From an uncultured Acetatifactor sp. (GTDB lineage Bacteria; Bacillota; Clostridia; Lachnospirales; Lachnospiraceae): a stretch of 7,114 bases of DNA. The stretch covers positions 1-7,114 of the forward strand of contig CAOOJO010000135.1 of assembly GCA_948496895.1 (NCBI GenBank), read 5' to 3'. Both the position numbers and the translations under genes were made by a program. Positions 1 through 4,643 of this stretch are shown here, in pieces. The notes beneath the pieces were generated by a model that was given only the letters and a program-made list of their open reading frames with translations, made no database searches and was not told the origin of the DNA. Every line of letters starts with the position of its first letter. Position 1 is the stretch's first letter.

Positions 1-428
1 AGGACGATGGGCATGGAGGCATGCTCCAGATAGCTTAACGCCTCCTGGGCATCGTCAAAGGTCTCGTAGGCCGCTGTGGGGATATGATATTTCTTCATCA
101 GATCCTTGGAGAAAGCCTTGCTGCCCTCCAGGATGGCCGCGTCCTTCCTGGGGCCGAACGCCCGCAGGCCCGCAGCCTCCAGCCGGTCCACCAGCCCTGC
201 CGCCAGAGGATCGTCCGGAGCCACGAACACCAGGTCAATGGCCTTCTCCTTCGCATAGGACACAATCCTGTCGAACTCCATGACCCCTATGGAAGGTTCG
301 CATTCCGCGATCTGCGCGATTCCCGCGTTGCCCGGGACACAGTAGAGCGCGTCCACCCTCGGGCTCTTTTTCATTGCCACCGCGATCGCGTGCTCCCTTC
401 CACCGCCGCCTATAATCAAAACTCTCAT
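1..428 (-). CDS. purD: Phosphoribosylamine--glycine ligase (GAR synthetase), N-terminal part, cut by window edge
   Basis: Joins glycine to 5-phosphoribosylamine using ATP, giving GAR, the second step of purine synthesis; cytosolic. 142 complete codons are visible, about a third of the usual roughly 420 residues; the ATP-grasp centre and C-terminus lie beyond base 1. Seen: the N-terminal nucleotide-fold motif IGGGGREHAIA (residues 6-16), PGNAGIA (32-38), APDDPLAAGLVD (70-81) and FGPRKDAAILEGSKAFSK (91-108) at the entry to the ATP-grasp region. APDDPL replaces the GPE-PL of E. coli; I recall this as common in Clostridia. The ATG at 428-426 is supported by AAAGAGG at 435-441, six bases upstream, and by family-typical MRVLIIGGGG. 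It is the last gene visible in the pyrE-pur operon, 77 bases after purN, and that gap holds alternative hairpins described separately. Identification is firm. Confidence 0.97.
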   Translation of the reverse strand, partial: MRVLIIGGGGREHAIAVAMKKSPRVDALYCVPGNAGIAQIAECEPSIGVMEFDRIVSYAKEKAIDLVFVAPDDPLAAGLVDRLEAAGLRAFGPRKDAAILEGSKAFSKDLMKKYHIPTAAYETFDDAQEALSYLEHASMPIV

Positions 429-505
429 GCCGCACCTCTTTCCTCTGTCCTGTAAGACTCTGTAACGCGCACAGAGCCTGATTCGGTCTCAGGCCCTGCC
501 GTTTC
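429..505 (-). promoter_or_regulatory. purN-purD intergenic leader with two competing hairpins
   Basis: Reading the minus-strand RNA, AGGGCCUGA (497-489) can pair with UCAGGCUCU (481-473) around a 7-base loop, giving 9 pairs including one G-U. The CUCUGU at 476-471 can instead pair with ACAGAG at 463-458 (7-base loop), or with a second ACAGAG at 448-443 that touches the purD ribosome binding site AAAGAGG (441-435). The first hairpin and the other two share bases 473-476, so they exclude one another. There is no U-run after any stem, so this is not an ordinary terminator. A role in setting purD translation or mRNA stability is inference only. Confidence 0.4.
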
Positions 506-1132
506 TCATGTCCGCCTTCTTACCTTATTATCGATAATGCATATTCTGTCATTCGCTATGTCGTCTATGGCCTGGGGAAGCAATATCCATTCCGCCTGTT
601 CCATCACCCGCTGCTGCAGAATCTCCGGGGTATCGCCGTCCTCCACATATACTGCCCTCTGGGAGATGACAGGCCCCTCGTCCATGCCCTCGTTGACGAA
701 GTGCACCGTGGCCCCGGTGACCTTCACGCCCCGCTCCAGCACCTTTTCATGCACCTTCAGCCCGTAATAGCCCACCCCGCTAAAGGACGGTATCAGGGAT
801 GGATGGATATTGATGATTCGACCGCCAAAGGCCGCCACCATCTGGGGCGGAATCCTCACCAGGAATCCTGCCAGCACAATCAAGTCCGGCGAAAGCGCCT
901 TCAGTCTGTCCGTAAAAGCTTCGTTGAACGCCTCTCTGTCGGGGTATCGCCTGGGCGATATGACCTCCGCCGCTATCCCACGGCTCCTGGCCCGCTCCAG
1001 CGCTTTGGCCCCCGGATTGTTGCTGATTACCTCCAGCACCTGAGTGTTGGTGATCGTCCCTTTCTCTATGGCGTCCAGGATGGCCTGCAGATTGGTGCCG
1101 CCGCCGGACACGCACACGACTATCTTCAGCAT
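506..1132 (-). CDS. purN: Phosphoribosylglycinamide formyltransferase (GAR transformylase)
   Basis: Transfers the formyl group of 10-formyltetrahydrofolate to GAR to make FGAR, the third step of purine synthesis; cytosolic. The product is 208 residues, close to the family norm of about 190-210. Seen: start MLKIVVCVSGGGTNLQ with the phosphate-binding SGGGTN (9-14), ISNNPGAKALERA (36-48), LAGFLVRIP (87-95) and the catalytic NIHPSLIPS (108-116), giving Asn108 and His110, with Asp151 in GMDEGPVI (149-156). These match the Asn-His-Asp catalytic set of E. coli PurN. The ATG at 1132-1130 is chosen because AAGGGAG sits at 1140-1146, seven bases upstream, and the family begins here; a further in-frame ATG at 1213 would add 27 unrelated residues inside purM. 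The start overlaps the purM stop by 7 bases (ATGCTGA), which implies translational coupling. The protein ends in a basic KVRRRT tail. Confidence 0.97.
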   Translation of the reverse strand: MLKIVVCVSGGGTNLQAILDAIEKGTITNTQVLEVISNNPGAKALERARSRGIAAEVISPRRYPDREAFNEAFTDRLKALSPDLIVLAGFLVRIPPQMVAAFGGRIINIHPSLIPSFSGVGYYGLKVHEKVLERGVKVTGATVHFVNEGMDEGPVISQRAVYVEDGDTPEILQQRVMEQAEWILLPQAIDDIANDRICIIDNKVRRRT

Positions 1133-2169
1133 ATGTCCACTCCCTTTTCTCCGGCAGTGCAGCGGCCCACTACATAGGGCGTCTCTCCCGCTGCCCGGAT
1201 GGCCTCCAGGCATGCGTCCCGGTCTTCAGGCGACACAGCCAGCACCATGCCCAGGCCCATGTTGTAGGTATTGTACATCATCTTCTCCTCGATATTTCCT
1301 TTTTCCGCAAGGAGCCGGAAGATGGCCGGCACCGGATAGCTTCCCTTTTCCACCACGGCCCGGATGCCCTCAGGCAGCATCCTGGGGATATTCTCGTAGA
1401 AGCCGCCTCCCGTGATATGGCTGCAGCCCTTTATGCGCACTCCCGCGTCCTTCACGGCCCTCAGGGCCTTCACATATATCTTCGTAGGAGTGAGCAGCGT
1501 CTCGCCCAGAGTGCCCCCAAGCTCCTCATAGTAGGTGTCCAGGCTTTTCTTTGTCATCTCGAACACCCTGCGGATCAGGGAGAATCCGTTGGAATGCACA
1601 CCGGAGGACGCTATGCCGATAAGCAGGTCTCCCTCCTTTATCCGCTCCCCGGTAATCAGCTCCTTCTCATCCGCCAGCCCCACCGCGAAGCCTGCCAGGT
1701 CATACTCATCCTCCGGCATCATGCCCGGATGCTCCGCCGTCTCGCCCCCAATCAGCGCGGCCCCGGCCTGTCTACACCCTTCCGCCACTCCCTTTACGAT
1801 CGCGGCGATTTTCTCCGGGATATTCTTGCCGCAGGCGATATAGTCCAGGAAGAACAGCGGCTCGCCTCCGGCACAGGCCACGTCGTTGACGCACATGGCC
1901 ACACAGTCGATACCGATTGTGTCATGCTTATCCAGAAGGAACGCCAGCTTCAGCTTCGTGCCCACGCCGTCCGTGCCGGACAGCAGCACAGGCTTCTCCA
2001 TGCCCTTCACGGCCGCCATGGAGAACGCGCCGGAAAATCCGCCGATGCCTCCTAACACCTCCGGGCGCATGGTGGCCTTCACGTCCGCCTTCATCAGCTC
2101 CACAGACCGATAGCCCGCCTCAATATCCACTCCTGCCTTTTTATAATCCATAGGAATGCCCTGCTCCAT
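1126..2169 (-). CDS. purM: Phosphoribosylformylglycinamidine cyclo-ligase (AIR synthetase)
   Basis: Closes FGAM to 5-aminoimidazole ribotide (AIR) with ATP, the fifth step of purine synthesis; cytosolic, normally a dimer. The product is 347 residues, the expected size. Seen in order: YKKAGVDIEAG (9-19), the glycine-rich LLSGTDGVGTKLK, GIDCVAMCVNDVACAGGEPLF, GGETAEHPGMM, SGVHSNGFSLIR, HITGGGFYENIPRML and near the end YNTYNMGLGM; these are signature blocks of the AIRS/PurM fold. The start at 2169 is preferred over the Met seven codons in, because AGGAGGA lies five bases upstream of it. The gene begins 20 bases after the purE stop and ends inside the purN start, so purE-purM-purN form a tight translational unit. 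I see no missing key block or sign of damage. Confidence 0.98.
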   Translation of the reverse strand: MEQGIPMDYKKAGVDIEAGYRSVELMKADVKATMRPEVLGGIGGFSGAFSMAAVKGMEKPVLLSGTDGVGTKLKLAFLLDKHDTIGIDCVAMCVNDVACAGGEPLFFLDYIACGKNIPEKIAAIVKGVAEGCRQAGAALIGGETAEHPGMMPEDEYDLAGFAVGLADEKELITGERIKEGDLLIGIASSGVHSNGFSLIRRVFEMTKKSLDTYYEELGGTLGETLLTPTKIYVKALRAVKDAGVRIKGCSHITGGGFYENIPRMLPEGIRAVVEKGSYPVPAIFRLLAEKGNIEEKMMYNTYNMGLGMVLAVSPEDRDACLEAIRAAGETPYVVGRCTAGEKGVDIC

Positions 2170-2174
2170 TTTTA

Positions 2175-2181
2175 TCCTCCT
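2175..2181 (-). promoter_or_regulatory. Ribosome binding site of purM
   Basis: The minus strand reads AGGAGGA followed by five bases (taaaa) and the ATG at 2169-2167. This near-perfect Shine-Dalgarno sequence decides the longer purM start over the internal Met at codon 7, which has only a weak purine stretch before it. Confidence 0.85.
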
Positions 2182-2189
2182 GTACCGTC

Positions 2190-2750
2190 TTATTTTTTCT
2201 GCCCTTCCAGATAGGCCTTATACCCCTGCTCCTTCAGCTTCGCGTCCTTGGCTTCCACCTGGCTTTTCAGCTTCGCGCTGTAGTCTTTCAGCTTCCGCAG
2301 AAGGCCCGCGTCCGAAGTGGCCAGGATCTTCGCGGCCAGAAGCCCCGCGTTGGCGCCGCCGTTTATGGCTACCGTGGCCACCGGGATGCCGGAGGGCATC
2401 TGCACAATGGAGTACAGGGAATCCCGCCCGCCCAGGGAGGTGGTATGCATGGGGATGCCGATGACGGGCATGGGAAAGATGGCCGCGCACATGCCCGGCA
2501 GATGGGCCGCCATGCCGGCTCCCGCGATAATCACCTTGAATCCCTTTTCCTCCGCCTTCCCGGCGTATTCGTAAAATACGTCCGGCTCCCTGTGGGCGCT
2601 GATAATCGCCATCTCATAGGGAACGCCCAGCTCCTCCAGAATGTCCGCCGCTTTCGCCATCACGGGCATATCGGAATCGCTTCCCATCACAATGCCAACC
2701 TTTGGCATGCCGACTTTCGGCATTTCTTTGCTGTCCTGTATCTGTGCCAT
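2190..2750 (-). CDS. purE: N5-carboxyaminoimidazole ribonucleotide mutase, class I
   Basis: Converts N5-CAIR to CAIR in purine synthesis; cytosolic, an octamer in known members. The product is 186 residues, a little longer than the usual 160-175. Seen: GIVMGSDSDMPVM (19-31) with Ser24 and Asp27 matching E. coli Ser16 and Asp19, ISAHREPD (50-57) with His53 matching E. coli His45, then GAGMAAHLPGM, GIPMHTTSLGGRDSLYSIVQMPSGIPVATVAINGG split over the centre, and a lysine-rich helical tail. SAHR followed by E-P-D fits class I (N5-CAIR users) rather than the SAHK of class II (direct AIR carboxylases). Class I normally works with PurK, which is not seen here. The start is set by AAGGAGG at 2756-2762, five bases upstream. 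The extra length comes from an N-terminal extension containing a tandem MPKVG-MPKVG duplication (residues 10-19), whose DNA is palindromic. Confidence 0.97.
   Translation of the reverse strand: MAQIQDSKEMPKVGMPKVGIVMGSDSDMPVMAKAADILEELGVPYEMAIISAHREPDVFYEYAGKAEEKGFKVIIAGAGMAAHLPGMCAAIFPMPVIGIPMHTTSLGGRDSLYSIVQMPSGIPVATVAINGGANAGLLAAKILATSDAGLLRKLKDYSAKLKSQVEAKDAKLKEQGYKAYLEGQKK
2692..2723 (-). repeat. Tandem palindromic 15-base duplication inside the purE start region
   Basis: Two adjacent 15-base copies (2709-2723 and 2694-2708, 12 of 15 identical) encode MPKVG twice. Each copy with the next two bases is a perfect inverted repeat: ATGCCGA-CTT-TCGGCAT on the plus strand at 2707-2723 and ATGCCAA-CCT-TTGGCAT at 2692-2708, both with 7-base arms and a 3-base loop. 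They share the bases AT at 2707-2708. Of the three differences between the copies, two occupy the two sides of the same stem pair (C-G in one, T-A in the other) and one is in the loop; all three are silent third-codon positions. Confidence 0.8.
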
Positions 2751-2755
2751 AAATT

Positions 2756-2762
2756 CCTCCTT
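2756..2762 (-). promoter_or_regulatory. Ribosome binding site of purE
   Basis: AAGGAGG on the minus strand, five bases before the ATG at 2750-2748. It settles the purE start among several in-frame Met codons: at 2813 and 2780 upstream, and at codons 10 and 15 within the duplicated segment. Confidence 0.88.
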
Positions 2763-2836
2763 CGGAAATGTTCTTCCCATTTTCAGTTTACTAAAGAATG
2801 GCCCCGCGCGCAACCACTATTTTCCAAAAAAGCTCA

Positions 2837-3157
2837 TTACAGACTGCCTCCCGCGTATACAATCAGCCCGAGGCTAACCAGCGCCAGAAGGTTGAGCACG
2901 ATTCCCAGCACGGGGAAGAGCCTGTAATATTCCTTTTCCTGGACGGTCACAAGGCCCAGTATCAGCCCGATGGTGGAATAGAGCGCCGCCAGCAGGGCCC
3001 CCACCCCGAAGCCGGGCCCCACCTGCCCGCCGCTCCTGTAGGAGAGGAACACCATGATGCCCAGCGAGGCCAGGCTGATTACGCCCAGAACCGCAGCCAT
3101 AACGGCCCGGTTGGAATGCTTCTTATCTGTAAAAATGAACCCTTTTCTTTTTTTCAT
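2837..3157 (-). CDS. Small three-helix membrane protein, DUF6142-like
   Basis: A 106-residue membrane protein of unknown function. Seen: a basic N-terminus MKKRKGFIFTDKKHSNR, then three hydrophobic segments at about 18-40, 49-72 and 81-103, joined by short loops (RSGGQVGPG and QEKEYYR), ending YAGGSL. No signal peptide cleavage site or catalytic motif is visible. From memory the layout (FIF-T-KKHS, then FPVLGIVLN) resembles the DUF6142 family of Lachnospiraceae; a profile search would settle it. The start is uncertain: the ATG at 3157 fits the family but has no good Shine-Dalgarno sequence, and a GTG at 3175 would add six residues with GGGGA touching it. It lies between the 50-residue protein and purE, in the pyrE-pur operon, in the same frame as the 50-residue gene with only its TAG between them. 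A link to nucleotide synthesis is unproven. Confidence 0.8.
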   Translation of the reverse strand: MKKRKGFIFTDKKHSNRAVMAAVLGVISLASLGIMVFLSYRSGGQVGPGFGVGALLAALYSTIGLILGLVTVQEKEYYRLFPVLGIVLNLLALVSLGLIVYAGGSL

Positions 3158-3217
3158 AAAAAGTCTAAAGGGCACTCCCCAGAATCTCTCAGGAAATGCC
3201 CGCCAGTCGCTCCTCGC

Positions 3218-3370
3218 CTAGAATATGATTTTGGACTTGCCCGCAATCAGTTTCGACCCGCTGATGATCAGCAGGATTCCCGACACGATTCCAACTACCA
3301 AAGTGACAACGCCCAGGGTAATGCTGGTCGCGCCCGCCCCCTTCATCACTTTATATACTCTCTCGCTCAT
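3218..3370 (-). CDS. 50-residue single-helix membrane protein, conserved-looking hypothetical
   Basis: Unknown function. The 50 residues comprise a short charged start MSERVYKVMKGAGAT, one glycine-rich hydrophobic stretch at about 15-38 (ITLGVVTLVVGIVSGILLII) and a basic end SGSKLIAGKSKIIF, as expected for one membrane-spanning helix. It is considered real because AAGGGAG lies at 3378-3384, seven bases before the ATG at 3370-3368, and it sits in register between pyrE (43-base gap) and the DUF6142-like gene; I recall similar small proteins beside pyrE in other Lachnospiraceae. An in-frame Met at 3436 is inside pyrE and would add 22 basic, unlikely residues. The stop is TAG. It may pair with the next membrane protein, but nothing in the sequence proves that. 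Confidence 0.72.
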   Translation of the reverse strand: MSERVYKVMKGAGATSITLGVVTLVVGIVSGILLIISGSKLIAGKSKIIF

Positions 3371-3413
3371 AAATCCGCTCCCTTCTTTCCCGCGAGTCTT
3401 CCCTCCATGCCGC

Positions 3414-4091
3414 CTATTCCGCGCCATAGGTCTCATAGTACGCGTCTATCTCTGCCTTTCTGGCGTCGTCGATGTAAATCTGTCCTTTGTACGGCCTGTT
3501 GTAGAGATGCTCCACTACCTCCCGCATGGTCACGATGGCTTCCGCCTCCATGCCGTAACGCTCCCTGATCTCCTCCAGGGCGCTCACTTTTCCGCCCGGC
3601 CCCTTCTCCATGCGGTTCAGGGACACCATCAGCCCTCTGATTTCCACCTTGGCCTGGGCCATGATAATCGGATAGGTCTCCTCAATGGATTTCCCGGAGG
3701 TGGTCACGTCCTCGATGATTACGACCCTGTCTCCATCCTTCATGCCGCTTCCCAGCAGGATGCCCGCCTCGCCGTGATCCTTGGCTTCCTTGCGGTTGGA
3801 GCTGTAGCGCACATCCTTTCCAAAGAGCTCGCTGTAGGCCATGGCCGTGGCCACGCCCAGAGGAATCCCCTTGTAGGCCGGTCCGAACAGGATATCGAAG
3901 TCGTCGCCATACTTCTCATGGATGGCCCTGGCATAGTAGCCGCCCAGCCGCCGCAACTGCGTCCCTGTCACATAAGAACCCGCATTCATGAAAAAGGGGG
4001 ACTGTCTGCCGCTCTTTAGAGTAAAGGAACCAAATTTGAGCACATTGCTGTCCACCATAAATTCGATAAATTCCCGCTTATACTGTTCCAT
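3414..4091 (-). CDS. pyrE: Orotate phosphoribosyltransferase
   Basis: Makes orotidine 5'-phosphate from orotate and PRPP, the fifth step of pyrimidine synthesis; cytosolic, usually a dimer with shared active sites. The product is 225 residues, slightly above the 210 or so typical. Seen: FTLKSGRQSPFFMNAG (23-38) with Lys26, GPAYKGIPLG (70-79), the flexible catalytic loop NRKEAKDHGEAG (99-110) with Arg100, Lys101, Lys104 and His106, and the PRPP-binding VVIIEDVTTSGKS (123-135) with adjacent acidic Glu127 and Asp128. The ATG at 4091-4089 matches the family start; its ribosome binding site is unusual (separate entry). It is the first gene of the operon, about 40 bases after the predicted transcription start, followed by two small membrane proteins and then purE-M-N-D. 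No PyrR-type attenuator fits in so short a leader. Confidence 0.97.
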   Translation of the reverse strand: MEQYKREFIEFMVDSNVLKFGSFTLKSGRQSPFFMNAGSYVTGTQLRRLGGYYARAIHEKYGDDFDILFGPAYKGIPLGVATAMAYSELFGKDVRYSSNRKEAKDHGEAGILLGSGMKDGDRVVIIEDVTTSGKSIEETYPIIMAQAKVEIRGLMVSLNRMEKGPGGKVSALEEIRERYGMEAEAIVTMREVVEHLYNRPYKGQIYIDDARKAEIDAYYETYGAE

Positions 4092-4103
4092 CCTTCTATC
4101 GCT

Positions 4104-4110
4104 TCCTCCT
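4104..4110 (-). promoter_or_regulatory. Ribosome binding site of pyrE, unusually placed
   Basis: The minus strand has AGGAGGA/AGGAGGAAG ending 12-13 bases before the pyrE ATG, farther than the usual 5-9, while a second purine run AGAAGG abuts the start codon directly. No better-placed in-frame start exists nearby (the next Met is codon 12, inside conserved sequence), so the start stands and translation may be weaker or depend on leader folding. Confidence 0.55.
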
Positions 4111-4136
4111 GTCTCGCAAGCCTGTAGATCCTGTCT

Positions 4137-4165
4137 ATTCTATCATGATTATGGAGTATTTTCAA
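4137..4165 (-). promoter_or_regulatory. Sigma-A promoter of the pyrE-pur operon
   Basis: -35 TTGAAA (4165-4160), a 17-base spacer, and -10 TAGAAT (4142-4137) preceded by TGA, an extended -10. The start is expected near 4130, leaving a leader of about 40 bases before pyrE. It lies between the rnpB 3' end and pyrE, and no comparably good promoter was found within the operon, so pyrE through purD are probably one transcript. The leader is too short for a purine riboswitch. Confidence 0.8.
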
Positions 4166-4201
4166 TGGATTCCCGACATTTACGAAAATTTTAAGGAAAA
4201 A

Positions 4202-4579
4202 CGGTGAGCAGGACGATAAGCCGGGTTCTGTCGTGTACCAACCAATGGTACGGAATAATCATCTATCTAGCACGGCTGTCGCCAGCCGCGTCCAGCGACC
4301 TACCTGAAAGCAGGCCGGGCAAGCCTGTCGCTCTCGTTCTGGTCTTGCTTCGGATGGGGTTTACATGGCTCCGCCCGTTACCGGGCGGACGGTAGTCTCT
4401 TACACTGCCTTTCCACCATTACAGGGCTCTACAGTCCCGCCCTGCTGTATCTTTCTGTTGCACTGGCCTTGGAGTCGCCTCCACCGGACGTTATCCGGCA
4501 TCCTGCCCTGTGAAGCCCGGACTTTCCTCAAGCCCGCGCAAATCCTGCGCGGGCCTGCGATTATTTATCCTACTCACCG
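4202..4579 (-). ncRNA. rnpB: RNase P RNA (M1 RNA), bacterial type A
   Basis: Catalytic RNA of ribonuclease P, which removes 5' leaders from pre-tRNAs with the RnpA protein. Seen on the minus strand: the conserved GAGGAAAGTCC (4529-4519) followed by GGGCTTCACAGG, the central TAAACCCCATCCGAAGCAAG, the AGGTAGG block near the 3' half, and the terminal GACAGAACCCGGCTTATCG close to the 3' end. The ends are set by helix P1: GGTGAGTAGGA (4578-4568) pairs with TCCTGCTCACC (4213-4203), extended by one C-G pair, about 12 pairs. A 9-base-pair hairpin at 4532-4554 fits P3, and GTACCA/TGGTAC (4235-4251) fits a P19-like stem. The RNA is about 378 bases, normal for type A, which Clostridia use instead of the type B of Bacilli. 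GTTTTTCC follows P1 and may help 3' end formation. Exact mature ends are uncertain by a few bases. Confidence 0.97.
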
Positions 4580-4594
4580 CATTATCCAAGGTCT

Positions 4595-4623
4595 ATTATA
4601 ACGGCAGCCGCCCGAAATTACAA
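4595..4623 (-). promoter_or_regulatory. Sigma-A promoter of rnpB
   Basis: -35 TTGTAA (4623-4618), a 17-base spacer, and a perfect -10 TATAAT (4600-4595). The start is expected near 4588, some 8-10 bases before helix P1, so a short 5' extension would be trimmed. It lies only 20 bases after the stop of the upstream kinase gene with no obvious terminator between, so rnpB may also receive read-through transcription. Confidence 0.85.
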
Positions 4624-4643
4624 GACCAAAATCAACCGGACGC

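Noticed and set aside
1417..2055. Plus-strand open frame (212 codons) opposite purM
   Set aside because: Low-complexity His/Arg/Leu-rich translation, antisense to intact purM, no plausible start signal.
2751..2836. Possible second promoter (TGGTTG-17-TAGTAA) and weak stems before purE
   Set aside because: Both hexamers match the consensus poorly and the stems are about five pairs and AU-rich; there is no U-run, so neither promoter nor terminator is supported.
2798..4019. Overlapping plus-strand frames opposite the small membrane genes and pyrE
   Set aside because: No family features, and they run through the reverse of conserved pyrE motifs and the intergenic gaps.
4092..4136. Riboswitch or PyrR attenuator before pyrE
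   Set aside because: The predicted leader is only about 40 bases, with no conserved aptamer core and no terminator stem.
4166..4201. Intrinsic terminator after rnpB (GTTTTTCC and AAAATTTT)
   Set aside because: The T-run follows the distant-paired P1 strand and not a local GC-rich hairpin; it may help 3' end formation but cannot be called a terminator with confidence.
4204..4601. Short plus-strand frames between pyrE and the kinase
   Set aside because: They fall inside the minus-strand RNase P RNA, whose conserved cores and P1 pairing fully explain the region.
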